Shown: piece by piece, positions 53,518-62,223 of the stretch
Layout: every line of letters starts with the position of its first letter
Position numbering within the stretch: position 1 is the stretch's first letter
Assembly (NCBI RefSeq): GCF_014595955.1
Contig: NZ_JABVCF010000016.1
Location: forward strand, 72,889 to 136,888
DNA: 64,000 nucleotides
Reading direction: 5' to 3'
Origin: Pseudaminobacter soli (ex Zhang et al. 2022)
Lineage (GTDB): Bacteria; Pseudomonadota; Alphaproteobacteria; Rhizobiales; Rhizobiaceae
The notes under the pieces: generated by a model
What the model was told of the DNA's origin: nothing
Seen by the model: only the letters and a program-made list of their open reading frames with translations
Databases searched by the model: none
Made by a program: the position numbers and the translations under genes

Positions 53518-54036
53518 TCACGCCGCCTCGTCCTTCCGGGCATAGGCGCCGAACACGCGGGCAAGCTGGCCTGCCGGCGCGTTGACGACCTGGGCGATCC
53601 GGGTTGCCGGCGTGGAGATCATTCCAACCAGCCTTGCGCGCAGCTCGTCGAGCGACGGGAGCGTGGCGAGAGCCTTCACCCCTTCCGCGTCGAGAGCGGT
53701 GGAGCCCATCGCGCCGCCGAGAATGATCAGCTTGTCATTCCCCTTGGCGAAATCGGATGCCACCTTCGGTGCCGCAATCGGATCTGCCGAATAGGCGATC
53801 AGCGTCTGTCCCTTGAACAGATCGATGATGCCTTCCGACTCCGTGCCCTGAAGAGCGATCTTGGCGAGGCGGTTCTTCGCGACTTTGACGGTGCCGCCGG
53901 CAGAACGCATCTTCCCACGAAGATCGTTCATCTGCGCGACGGTGATACCGGCATAGTGGGCCACGACGACTGAGCCGGCGCTCTTGAAAGCGTCGTTCAG
54001 GCTCGTGACGAGTTCGCGTTTTTCCGCTCTGTCCAC
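53518..54036 (-). CDS. rplJ: Ribosomal protein L10
   Basis: This 172-aa L10 anchors L7/L12 to 23S rRNA and usually represses its own operon. The N-terminal [20 protein letters not shown] and central [17 protein letters not shown] are typical, as is the C-terminal helix that binds L7/L12 ([11 protein letters not shown]). Confidence 0.97.
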   Translation of the reverse strand: MDRAEKRELVTSLNDAFKSAGSVVVAHYAGITVAQMNDLRGKMRSAGGTVKVAKNRLAKIALQGTESEGIIDLFKGQTLIAYSADPIAAPKVASDFAKGNDKLIILGGAMGSTALDAEGVKALATLPSLDELRARLVGMISTPATRIAQVVNAPAGQLARVFGAYARKDEAA

Positions 54037-54396
54037 TGCCTATCTCCAGTTGACCTCCACCCTTGCGGGTATCGGTCGATTGCCTTTTGCCGGCCGGGCT
54101 CTCCAGGTCTCTGGATCACCCGAACGGCGCTCGAGGATCCTGTCCCCTTTCGCCAAGCCGGCGGGCCCGAAGGCATGCCGGCATGCAGACAAAAGGCACA
54201 CACGGTTCGAACCTTCCATCGGGGCCAAAACCCCTTTGTCCGGTCTTCACCCGTCTCATGCAGGCCCATTTGGATTAAGGCGAGCCGCCTGCAGTCTCGG
54301 ACAGGATAGTCCGGAAGCGATCTTCTGCTTCCAGCATCCGGGCCGAAACCGGCCCGGAATTCGTCGGGAAGGCGGAGCGACCGCCTTCCATCGCAA
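54037..54396 (-). promoter_or_regulatory. rplJL leader with tandem hairpins after rplA
   Basis: This 360-nt gap lies between rplA and rplJ. Just past the rplA stop are two stems: GGAAGGCGG / CCGCCTTCC at 54367-54389 and TCCGGGCC / GGCCCGGA at 54337-54358. The rest has no gene and should contain the L10-binding leader and probably the rplJ promoter. The hairpins are seen; autoregulation by L10 is known for this operon in other bacteria and is inferred here. Confidence 0.55.
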
Positions 54397-55095
54397 TCAG
54401 ACGGCGCCGAGGCTCGCCAGATCGACCTTGAGGCCGGGGCCCATCGTGGAGCTCACCGAAATCTTCTTCATGTAGACGCCCTTGGCGCCCGAGGGCTTCG
54501 CCTTGTTGACCGCATCGGCGAGCGCCCGCACGTTCTCTTCGAGCGCGGCGACGTCGAACGACACCTTGCCGACGCCGGCATGGATGATGCCCGCCTTCTC
54601 GACGCGGAACTCGACGGCGCCGCCCTTAGAAGCCTTCACCGCGCCGGCGACATCCATCGTGACCGTGCCGACCTTCGGGTTAGGCATCATGCCGCGCGGG
54701 CCGAGCACCTTGCCGAGACGACCGACCAGCGGCATCAGGTCCGGGGTGGCGATGCAGCGGTCGAAGTTGATCTCACCCTTCTGCACGGTCTCCACCAGAT
54801 CCTCGGCACCGACGACGTCGGCTCCGGCGGCGCGGGCCTCATCGGCCTTGGCGCCGCGCGCGAACACGGCGACCCGCACGGTACGGCCGGTGCCGTTCGG
54901 CAGGTTCACGACGCCGCGGACCATCTGGTCGGCATGGCGGGGATCGACGCCGAGGTTGAGCGACACCTCAATGGTCTCGTCGAACTTGACGGTGGAGCGC
55001 TCCTTGAGCAGCTTGATGGCCTCGCCGAGCGAATAGGCCTTGTTGCGATCGAGGCCCTCGCGGGACTTGGCAACGCGCTTTGCAACCTTCGCCAT
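54397..55095 (-). CDS. rplA: Ribosomal protein L1
   Basis: This 232-aa L1 protein of the mobile stalk has typical segments: [20 protein letters not shown] near the start, [16 protein letters not shown], and the signature [20 protein letters not shown]. It lies 4 nt after rplK. Confidence 0.98.
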   Translation of the reverse strand: MAKVAKRVAKSREGLDRNKAYSLGEAIKLLKERSTVKFDETIEVSLNLGVDPRHADQMVRGVVNLPNGTGRTVRVAVFARGAKADEARAAGADVVGAEDLVETVQKGEINFDRCIATPDLMPLVGRLGKVLGPRGMMPNPKVGTVTMDVAGAVKASKGGAVEFRVEKAGIIHAGVGKVSFDVAALEENVRALADAVNKAKPSGAKGVYMKKISVSSTMGPGLKVDLASLGAV

Positions 55096-55099
55096 TGGC

Positions 55100-55528
55100 T
55101 TAGCCCACCACTTCCAGGCCCATCGAACGGGCAGAACCTTCCACCATGCGCATGGCGGCTTCCACGTCGGTGGCGTTGAGATCCTTCAGCTTCGCCTCCG
55201 CGATCTCGCGCACCTTGTCGCGGCTGATCTGGCCGGCCTTGGCCTTGCCCGGCTCCTTGGAGCCCGACTTCAGATTGGCGGCCTTCTTCAGGAAGTAGGT
55301 CACCGGCGGCGTCTTCATGACGAAGGTGAACGACTTGTCCTGATAGTAGGTGATGACAACCGGAATCGGCTGCCCCTTCTCCATCTCCTGGGTCTGGGCG
55401 TTGAACGCCTTGCAGAATTCCATGATGTTGATGCCGCGCTGACCAAGCGCAGGACCGATCGGGGGCGACGGAGTCGCAGAGCCCGCGGCGACCTGGAGCT
55501 TGAGCTGGCCGGCTACTTTCTTAGCCAT
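55100..55528 (-). CDS. rplK: Ribosomal protein L11
   Basis: This 142-aa L11 protein has the N-terminal [20 protein letters not shown] (thiostrepton-site domain) and the C-terminal RNA-binding domain ending [20 protein letters not shown]. It lies 148 nt downstream of nusG. Confidence 0.98.
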   Translation of the reverse strand: MAKKVAGQLKLQVAAGSATPSPPIGPALGQRGINIMEFCKAFNAQTQEMEKGQPIPVVITYYQDKSFTFVMKTPPVTYFLKKAANLKSGSKEPGKAKAGQISRDKVREIAEAKLKDLNATDVEAAMRMVEGSARSMGLEVVG

Positions 55529-55675
55529 CTCTTTCCTGCCTTTGTTTCATGCCGGATGTCCGGCGGTTGCAGTGTGGTGGTGCGGACTTTGCGGCCGGCT
55601 AAGCCGATTGCCCTTCCACCGCGAAGCGGCGCTTCCGATCGGCGCCGCCCGTCCAGCCAATCGGCCGGCTTCGGA

Positions 55676-56203
55676 TCAGGTCTTCTCGACCTGGCCGAAT
55701 TCGAGATCCACGGGCACCGCGCGCCCGAAGATCGAAACCTCCACCTTGAGCCTCGCGCGTTCCGGGTCCACTTCCTGGACATAGCCGTTGAACGATGCGA
55801 ACGGGCCGTCGGAGACGCGGACCTGCTCGCCGATCTCGAAGGTGACCGACGGCTTCGGCCGCTCCACGCCTTCCTGGACCTGGTGCAGGATGCGCTCAGC
55901 CTCCTTGTCAGTGATCGGTACAGGCTTGGAGTCACCAAGGAAGCCCGTTACCTTCGGCGTGTTCTTGATCAGCGAGAACACCGCGTCGGTCAGATTCGCC
56001 CGCACCAGCACGTAGCCGGGGAAGAACTTGCGCTCGGCATCGACCTTGCGGCCGCGCCGAACCTCTACGACCTTCTCGGTCGGCACGATGATCTGCTCGA
56101 TATCGCCGGAAAGACCCTTCTGCCTGGCTTTGTTCTCTATGTCCTCCGCGACCTTCTTCTCGAAGTTCGAATAGGCGTGGACAATGTACCAGCGGGCCGT
56201 CAT
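55676..56203 (-). CDS. nusG: Transcription termination/antitermination factor NusG
   Basis: This 175-aa protein has the NGN domain (ARWYIVHAYSNFEKKVAEDI; FPGYVLVRANLTD) and the C-terminal KOW domain (GEQVRVSDGPFASFNGYV). It binds RNA polymerase and links it to Rho or ribosomes. It lies 29 nt after secE. Confidence 0.97.
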   Translation of the reverse strand: MTARWYIVHAYSNFEKKVAEDIENKARQKGLSGDIEQIIVPTEKVVEVRRGRKVDAERKFFPGYVLVRANLTDAVFSLIKNTPKVTGFLGDSKPVPITDKEAERILHQVQEGVERPKPSVTFEIGEQVRVSDGPFASFNGYVQEVDPERARLKVEVSIFGRAVPVDLEFGQVEKT

Positions 56204-56232
56204 CTCAGCAGTTTCTCCAAATTTCGCCGGTA

Positions 56233-56436
56233 TCAGCGGCCAAGGCCGAGGATCAAATCAATACCGAACGCCATCAGCTGGTCGGCGGCAAAAAAGAAGA
56301 CCATCGCAAGGATTGCGAAGGCCACGACCATAACTGTGGAGATCAGAGTCTCGCGCCGCGACGGCCAAGTCACCTTCGCCGTCTCGGACCTCACCTGCTG
56401 AATGAAGGTGAAAGGATTGGTGGTCTTCAATGCCAT
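56233..56436 (-). CDS. secE: Preprotein translocase subunit SecE
   Basis: This 67-aa single-helix SecE has the amphipathic segment FIQQVRSETAKVTWPSRRET and one C-terminal membrane helix, the minimal form of Alphaproteobacteria. It is normally right behind tRNA-Trp; here the oxidase island lies between them, about 7 kb. Confidence 0.95.
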   Translation of the reverse strand: MALKTTNPFTFIQQVRSETAKVTWPSRRETLISTVMVVAFAILAMVFFFAADQLMAFGIDLILGLGR

Positions 56437-56871
56437 CTGCCGCCTGTCACGAAAGATCCGTTGACCGGACCTCCTGGATGTTCCCGCTGCCGGGAGAAAT
56501 CGCTTTTGGGCCCGTCGCCCGCCTCGAATGGCGCCGGAAATCGCTCACACACTTAGACGCGTAAAGCCTACTCAGCTTCACGCGTCGCGTGACTGTTCTG
56601 TCTAGATAGAACCGATTCCTGCCCCACGCAAGTGGCAAGTTTCGATTCCGCCAAACGCCGCATCGGAACCATCCAGTCGTCCCGTCCCGGCTGTGAGCTT
56701 ATATGGACCATTTCGGCCGATCTGGCAAGATGCCTGACCTAGCCGCCATTTGCTGTGCTCGCCCCACGCGCTTCCCGAACTCGCCCTTCTCGTGCTGCTG
56801 CCGACACTGCGGCAGCGCCTCGCACTCCGATCGGTGGTCGAGGCATGCGTCGGCGCACTAGGCTGAGCCGG
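56437..56871. other. Intergenic region upstream of secE
   Basis: These 435 bases lie between the DUF1269 gene and secE. They should contain the promoter of the secE-nusG-rplKA operon, most likely in the AT-richer part around 56580-56640. No tRNA is present. Only short low-quality frames occur near 56740-56870. Confidence 0.5.
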
Positions 56872-57408
56872 TCAGACTTGGGATTCGGAAGCGGCTCTTG
56901 CTGCGCCCGAGATCGCCTTCTGGAGGCGAGCTTCCTGATCCGGTGAGAGCGACGTCCGAATGACCTCACCCCTGAACTGCGAGAGGTCAGCCAGGACCTT
57001 CTCCGGCTGGGCCTTGCGCACCAGCAGGAAGAGCGCCGAACTGTCAGGCTTCAGCTTTTCGGCAAGAGTTCGGATGAAGTTGTCGTCGATGCCGTAATCC
57101 ACCAACGAACCGGAAAGTGCTCCTGCTCCGGCGCCGACGAGACCGCCTAACGCAAAGCCCGCCAGCGGATTGAGAAACAGCAATCCCACCAGGGTGCCCC
57201 AGATGGCGCCGGAAAGGCCGCCGGAGGCGGCGCCTGCACCGACGAGATTCATGCTTTGCTTCAGGTTGACCTTGCCGTCGGGCTGGCGAATGACGACCAC
57301 GGCGTCTGCAAGTTCGATCAGATATTCCTTTTGCAGACGGTTCAGTTCCGTCAGGACGCGGTCCGCTTCCTGCTGATTATCGAATGCAACTGCGACAAGT
57401 TCTGCCAT
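56872..57408 (-). CDS. DUF1269 membrane-associated protein
   Basis: This is a 178-aa protein of the DUF1269 family. The N-terminal domain begins MAELVAVAFDNQQEADRVL, followed by a Gly-rich membrane-inserting segment (GAGAASGGLSGAIWG to GLVGAGAGALSGS, about residues 72-120) and a polar C-terminal domain. The start at 57408 is chosen for family match, with AGGAGG-type sequence upstream. The function is unknown. It is the last gene of the oxidase island before secE. Confidence 0.75.
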   Translation of the reverse strand: MAELVAVAFDNQQEADRVLTELNRLQKEYLIELADAVVVIRQPDGKVNLKQSMNLVGAGAASGGLSGAIWGTLVGLLFLNPLAGFALGGLVGAGAGALSGSLVDYGIDDNFIRTLAEKLKPDSSALFLLVRKAQPEKVLADLSQFRGEVIRTSLSPDQEARLQKAISGAARAASESQV

Positions 57409-57741
57409 GGCAACCTCCTGACCTCTTCCTGTTGAAACTGGGTGATCAGCGCGGCGCGGCCTCGCGGGCCCTTGCCAATGCTGCATCCGCGTGCTCGATC
57501 GCCTTTCGTGATCGGCGCGAATGTCTGCAATGCGATTATCGATGCTCGCCCTCGCGTCGGTGTTCGTTCAGTTCATTGAGGAACCGTGCGCCTTCAGTGG
57601 AGAGTGCCTGATGCAGTGCCGCACGCGACCTCGGCCAGTGTAGCGCGTCTGCGGCATCTGACGAGCGCCAGCCGCATCAAGATTTCGTATATGGATGTGT
57701 CTGTGCCGGGCGAGGAGAACCGAGCGGCTGCGTGATGGGGC
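57409..57741. other. Intergenic region with a possible small remnant
   Basis: These 333 bases carry no complete gene. On the minus strand 57536-57680 is an open stretch without a start codon that reads like protein (ALHQALSTEGARFLNELNEH) and ends in a stop. It may be the tail of a lost gene. I do not recognise the family. Confidence 0.35.
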
Positions 57742-58062
57742 TCAAAGGCAGGCCGAGGTCGTGACGACCGGGAGAAGAGTCCACAGCGTGGCGACCAGGG
57801 CAGAGATAGCCAGCATCAGGCTCACCCAGCGCACGAAGGCCGATCGCGAGACGAAGCGGGGCGAGCGCAAAGCGAGGAGGAAGACAAGCTGGAGCGCGAC
57901 GGCTGCGGCCCAGGCTACCATCATGGCGATACGGCCTGCGGTGAGATCAAGGCCCGCATCGGCCCAGCGTTGCGAGCAAACGAGGCCCTGGAGCCCGTAG
58001 ACGGCGCTGAAGGCGGCGAGCCAGGCCGTGAGTGGGACGGAGATGCGGAGAATGTCGGTCAT
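57742..58062 (-). CDS. Small three-helix membrane protein of the oxidase operon
   Basis: This 106-aa protein has three hydrophobic helices (about residues 8-30, 42-65 and 78-102). Its ATG overlaps the oxidase subunit I+III stop as ATGA, so the two are translationally coupled and it probably belongs to the oxidase complex or its assembly. It shows no clear subunit IV motif. Its family is not recognised. Confidence 0.7.
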   Translation of the reverse strand: MTDILRISVPLTAWLAAFSAVYGLQGLVCSQRWADAGLDLTAGRIAMMVAWAAAVALQLVFLLALRSPRFVSRSAFVRWVSLMLAISALVATLWTLLPVVTTSACL

Positions 58063-60533
58063 GACAACGCTACCGGCAGCCAGGCAGCGCCCAGTCCGAG
58101 GAGCGCTGCGATGGCGGCGTAGTCTGTCCACAGTCGCACGACCCGCACTTCACCGACGCGCGAGAGGTAGCCGGCGGACGCGCGCAGCGTCAGGAACACC
58201 GTCATGAGCCCCGCGACGGTCGCGTGAAAGAGGACGTAGCCGGCCACCACCCAGAGCGTGGCGTCGTAGGCGTGGGCGTTGTGGGTCGTCCGAGCTAGCA
58301 CCGTGACGGCGGCGGCCGCGAGTGCAGCGAGACCCGCAAGGCTCAGGAGCAGGCCCAGCCAGGGCGCCGCATCGCGGCGGACCGCGCGGTCGGCGAGGCG
58401 GATGCCCCCGAAGGCCAGGGCCGCGCCGCCCAGCGCCAGCAGCGGCCCGGCGAGGCCGGGCTCCAGCAGAGTGGGCGGCGGCCAGTTCGGCGCCACCGTC
58501 CAGAGGAAGGCATAGCCGAAGAGAAGCGAGCCGAAGAACACTCCGTTGGCGAGGAGCAGGAACAGCGACCCCCACCAGCCCGGCGAACGCTCCATCTCCG
58601 AGGCAGGCGGCAGGGCAAGCCCATGCCCGACCGGCTGCGGACCCTCGTCCTCGCTGCTCCCCAGGCTCCAGGCCCACCAAACTGCGAGCGCCGTCACGGC
58701 CAGGACGGAAAGCGGCAGGAGCCAGTAGGCCTTGATCAGCATCCCGACGAAGAAGCCTCCGGTGATGAGAGCCATGACGATGGGCAGCGCCGAGTTGGTC
58801 GGGAAGATGACGAGGTAGTTCGGCCGCCCGCTGGCGATCTCCACCGTCAGGATCTCGCGCAGGCCGCTGCGCGGGTTTCCGAGAAGCCCCTCGCCGCGCG
58901 CTATGCGCAGGGGCAGATCGGGATCGTCATAGAGAGGATAGCGGCTGAGTACCTTGGGAAGGGAAGCTAGGTTGTAGGAGGGCGATGGCGCCGGCATGGC
59001 CCATTCGAGCGTCGCAGCCCGCCAGGGATTGCGGCGGCCCCGGACCGCTACGGCCGCGTTCACCCCCACATCTATGAGCACGAGCGCGAAGCCGATCGCC
59101 ATGACGAAGCCGCCGATCGAGGCGAGAAGGTTGATGAGTTCCCACCCCGATCCGGGCTCGATGCTGTCGATCCGCCGCCTCATCCCCAGGAGACCCGCCC
59201 AGTGCAGCAGCAGGAAGGTCCCGTGGAACCCGAGGACAATCAGCCAGAACGCCGTCTCGCCCAGCCTGAAGTAGCGCTTCCGCCCGGTGAAATGTGGCAG
59301 CCAGTAGTAGAGGCCGGCGAGCATCGGGAAGACGAAGCCGCCCACCAGCACATAGTGGAAATGCGCCACGACGAAGTAGGTGTCGTGCGACTGCCAATCG
59401 AAGGGCACCATCGCCACCATGACACCGGTGAGCCCTCCCATCACAAAGGTCGCGAAGAAGGCGAGGATCCAGAGCATCGGCAGGTGCATCTCGGGCCGAC
59501 CCTTCCAGATCGTTCCGATCCAGGCGAAGATCTGCACCCCCGTGGGCACCGCAACCAGCGTCGAGGCCGCCGAGAAGAAGGCCAGCCCCATATGCGGGAT
59601 GCCGGTCGCGTACATATGGTGGACCCAGAGCCCGAAACTTAGGACTCCGAGCGATGCCGCTGCCGCCACGACCCAGCCGTAGCCGAGGAGCGTCGTGCGC
59701 GCCATTACCGGCAGGACCGTGGAGACGACTCCCGCGGCAGGCAGGAAGATGATGTAGACCTCCGGATGGCCGAAGAGCCAGAAGAGGTGCTGCCACAGCA
59801 GGCTGTCACCCCCGGCCTCTACCTGGAAGAAGGGCATACCGAAGGCGCGCTCGAGTTCGAGCAGGAGAGAGCCCAGGATCAGCGGCGGAAACCCCGTCAG
59901 GATCATCACCGCCACCACCAGCATGTACCAGGCGAAGATCGGCAGCTTGTCGAGCGACATGCCCGGCGCGCGATAGATGAGCACGGTCACTACGATCTCG
60001 ACGGCCGCCGAGATGGCTGAGATCTCCACGAAGGTGATGCCAAGGAGCCAGAAGTCCGGGTTGATCCCCGGCGACCCCAGAGTCGAGGAGAGCGGCGGAT
60101 ACATGAACCAGCCGCTTTCCGGCGCGATCCCGGCAAGCAGCGAGAAGATCAGGAGAGAGCCGCCGAAGGCGTAGCACCAGAAGCCGAAGGCGCTGAGCCG
60201 GGGGAAGGCCAGATCACGCGTGCCGAGCATCTTGGGCAGGAGATAGATCGTCAGCCCTTCGAAGAGCGGGATCGCGAACAGGAACATCATGATGGTCCCG
60301 TGCATCGTGAAGACCTGGTTGTAGATCTCAGGTCCCATGAAGACCGAGCGCGGGGTGGCGAGTTGCGCGCGGATCAGCATGGCCAGGATGCCGGCGATCA
60401 CGAAGAACGTCGCCGCGGTGAACAGGAACATCAGCCCGATGTCGTTGTTGTTCACGGTCGTGAGCTTGCCGCGCCAGCCCGGACGGGAGGACCAGATGCG
60501 CTCGAGCTCGCGGTGGCGGCGCAGGGCGTTCAT
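58059..60533 (-). CDS. Heme-copper oxidase subunits I and III, fused; K-channel Lys replaced
   Basis: This 824-aa membrane protein joins a subunit I core (about 1-530) to a subunit III domain (about 590-824). Heme and copper ligands are intact: H78 (low-spin heme), H256 with cross-link Tyr260 in HPEVY, H305-H306 for CuB, H391 (high-spin heme) and H393. Proton-path residues differ: D107 and E258 are kept, but Ser114 stands where D-channel Asn139 of Rhodobacter is, and Gln334 in VPTGVQIF stands where the K-channel Lys of VPTGxK is. The start overlaps the subunit II stop as ATGA. It should reduce oxygen to water. With subunit II lacking CuA, the donor may be quinol rather than cytochrome c. Confidence 0.88.
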   Translation of the reverse strand: MNALRRHRELERIWSSRPGWRGKLTTVNNNDIGLMFLFTAATFFVIAGILAMLIRAQLATPRSVFMGPEIYNQVFTMHGTIMMFLFAIPLFEGLTIYLLPKMLGTRDLAFPRLSAFGFWCYAFGGSLLIFSLLAGIAPESGWFMYPPLSSTLGSPGINPDFWLLGITFVEISAISAAVEIVVTVLIYRAPGMSLDKLPIFAWYMLVVAVMILTGFPPLILGSLLLELERAFGMPFFQVEAGGDSLLWQHLFWLFGHPEVYIIFLPAAGVVSTVLPVMARTTLLGYGWVVAAAASLGVLSFGLWVHHMYATGIPHMGLAFFSAASTLVAVPTGVQIFAWIGTIWKGRPEMHLPMLWILAFFATFVMGGLTGVMVAMVPFDWQSHDTYFVVAHFHYVLVGGFVFPMLAGLYYWLPHFTGRKRYFRLGETAFWLIVLGFHGTFLLLHWAGLLGMRRRIDSIEPGSGWELINLLASIGGFVMAIGFALVLIDVGVNAAVAVRGRRNPWRAATLEWAMPAPSPSYNLASLPKVLSRYPLYDDPDLPLRIARGEGLLGNPRSGLREILTVEIASGRPNYLVIFPTNSALPIVMALITGGFFVGMLIKAYWLLPLSVLAVTALAVWWAWSLGSSEDEGPQPVGHGLALPPASEMERSPGWWGSLFLLLANGVFFGSLLFGYAFLWTVAPNWPPPTLLEPGLAGPLLALGGAALAFGGIRLADRAVRRDAAPWLGLLLSLAGLAALAAAAVTVLARTTHNAHAYDATLWVVAGYVLFHATVAGLMTVFLTLRASAGYLSRVGEVRVVRLWTDYAAIAALLGLGAAWLPVALS

Positions 60534-61195
60534 CGGGTCTCTCCGCGGAGGAAGGCGTCCCAGGCGGCCTCGTCATGCGCCCGTACGGTGAAGCGGTGAT
60601 TGGTGTAGCCCCGTCCGTTGAACTCGGCGCTTACGCCTGCGTAGTCGCCGGGGGTGTCCGCCTCGATCCGCAGGACGTTCACATGGCCCGGGATCGCGTC
60701 GAGCTTGCCCGCGAGGCGCGGCGCCCAGAAGCTGTGGATGACGTCGGCCGTGGTGATCTCCACGTCGACCGGACGGCCTGCGGGGATGTGGAGGACGCCC
60801 TCGGTCACCCGGCCAGGCGCGTCGGCGTAGGAGAAGCGCCAAACCCACTGCGCACCCTCGGCGCGGACGGTCACGAGGCCGGGCTGGGGACTGGCCAGCA
60901 GCCGCTCACCGATCACGAGCCCGTAGATTGTGAGGGCGGCGAGAACGGTGAGCGTGAAGCCGAGGCCGAGACCCAGGATCCAAACCCGCTCCCGCCGGGT
61001 TTCCGCCTCGGGTCCGGACGGACCTTCGCCGCGGCGGAACGCCAGCACCAGCAGGACAGCGACGAGCAGGAAGATCGCCGTCGCCCCGATCAGCATGACC
61101 CACCACAGCGTCGCGATCGCCTCCGCCGCCGGGCCCGCCGGGTGCACGGTGGACAGCCTCTGCTCGCAACCGGAAATCGCGACGAGCATTAGCAT
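60530..61195 (-). CDS. Heme-copper oxidase subunit II without CuA ligands
   Basis: This 221-aa subunit has a lipoprotein-type signal with the lipobox Cys (VAISGC), two membrane helices (about residues 27-50 and 72-95) and a periplasmic cupredoxin domain. It keeps the conserved Trp-rich QWVWRFSY and DVIHSFWAP. The CuA loop, normally CxExCGxxHxxM, reads VSAEFNGRGYTNHRF: both Cys and the Met are missing. CyoA-type quinol oxidase subunits have lost CuA in the same place. Either quinol or a direct unknown donor is implied. The start (61195 or 61189) lies only about 30 bp from a divergent gene, so its promoter must lie inside that gene or upstream of it. Confidence 0.82.
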   Translation of the reverse strand: MLMLVAISGCEQRLSTVHPAGPAAEAIATLWWVMLIGATAIFLLVAVLLVLAFRRGEGPSGPEAETRRERVWILGLGLGFTLTVLAALTIYGLVIGERLLASPQPGLVTVRAEGAQWVWRFSYADAPGRVTEGVLHIPAGRPVDVEITTADVIHSFWAPRLAGKLDAIPGHVNVLRIEADTPGDYAGVSAEFNGRGYTNHRFTVRAHDEAAWDAFLRGETR

Positions 61196-61225
61196 TCCGA
61201 CCAGCCCCCGCAGGAGACCCCGCCA

Positions 61226-61741
61226 ATGGCCCAGACTCAGATCCAGACCCGGGACGAGACGACGATCGATCCGATTGCGCAGCATCCCGGCTTCGAGGAG
61301 ACCGAGTCGAAGGTCGCGGTAGCGGGCCACCCGATCCATGCCATGACCGTGGCCTTTCCCATCGCGCTGACCTTCTGCAATTTCGGGGCGGACGCGCTCT
61401 ACTGGTGGACCGGCGACGTGTTCTGGGCGCGGGCTGCGGTATGGGCGGCGGGGATGGCGTTCCTCATCGGCCTCGCCGCGGCCGCCTCCGGGACGCTGGA
61501 GCTGCTGCTGGTCCCCGGCATCCGTGCGCGGGCCTCCTCCTGGACCCACGCCATCATCGCGATAGTGCTCCTGTCGGCTCTGGGCACGAACTGGGGCTAT
61601 CGGCTTCACGGCTATGAGGCGGCGGTGCTGCCTTACGGCATCCTGCTGTCGGGCTTCTGCGTCATCATGGTGGGCGCGACCGGGTGGCATGGCGGCAAGC
61701 TCGTCTTCGACTATCGCCTGGGGACGTCGAACGGGAGCTGA
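61226..61741 (+). CDS. DUF2231 membrane protein
   Basis: This is a 171-aa inner-membrane protein with four hydrophobic helices and the DUF2231 hallmark GHPIHAMTVAFPIA near residue 34. AGGAG lies about 10 nt before its ATG. It is the only plus-strand gene in the island: it begins divergently, 30 bp from oxidase subunit II, and its 3' end overlaps the CopD/HemJ-like gene by 31 bp tail to tail. DUF2231 proteins are often near oxidase or metal genes; the function is unknown, though the conserved His could bind heme or metal. Confidence 0.8.
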   Translation: MAQTQIQTRDETTIDPIAQHPGFEETESKVAVAGHPIHAMTVAFPIALTFCNFGADALYWWTGDVFWARAAVWAAGMAFLIGLAAAASGTLELLLVPGIRARASSWTHAIIAIVLLSALGTNWGYRLHGYEAAVLPYGILLSGFCVIMVGATGWHGGKLVFDYRLGTSNGS

Positions 61742-62223
61742 CCGCCCATGGGCTCCATGAGCCAGTCCGGCAGAGGAATATTCTCCAGCTCGGGCTTGGC
61801 GAGGACCAGAAACAGGATCGCGAGGACTGGGACCAGCAGGACGAGCAGCGGCAGCAGCGGCTCCGGCGTCTGGTGCTCTCCCTCGGTCTCTGCCACGGTG
61901 ACCATCGTATGGCCGACCCAGGCGTGGAAGCCGACGAGCAGCGCCACGAAGACGAGCTTCGCGAACATCCAGACGACAAAGAGTTCCCGCAGGAAGATCA
62001 GGAGGGTACCCGCGACGACCGCAAGCGCCGCGGCGGGAGTGACGACCCAGGTATAGCCGTAATGGGTCGCCAGCCTGATCCGGCTGTAGTCCGCCTGCCC
62101 GATCGCGGGGTCGTGGCGGGCCAGCATCAAGGGCAGCGCGAACAATCCCGCGCACCAGATCACCAAGGCTGCGATGTGGAGCGCCTTCACATACGGGATC
62201 GCGCCCTCGAGCCACGGATTCAT
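61711..62223 (-). CDS. CopD/HemJ-like membrane protein
   Basis: This 170-aa protein has four or five helices. Its first helix PYVKALHIAALVIWCAGLFA carries the conserved His and the WxAGL pattern shared by CopD-domain and HemJ-type proteins, and a later helix has LLVGFHAWVGH. HemJ is a heme-linked protoporphyrinogen oxidase; CopD moves copper. Either would suit oxidase maturation. Its ATG overlaps the CtaG stop as ATGA. Confidence 0.7.
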   Translation of the reverse strand: MNPWLEGAIPYVKALHIAALVIWCAGLFALPLMLARHDPAIGQADYSRIRLATHYGYTWVVTPAAALAVVAGTLLIFLRELFVVWMFAKLVFVALLVGFHAWVGHTMVTVAETEGEHQTPEPLLPLLVLLVPVLAILFLVLAKPELENIPLPDWLMEPMGGQLPFDVPRR

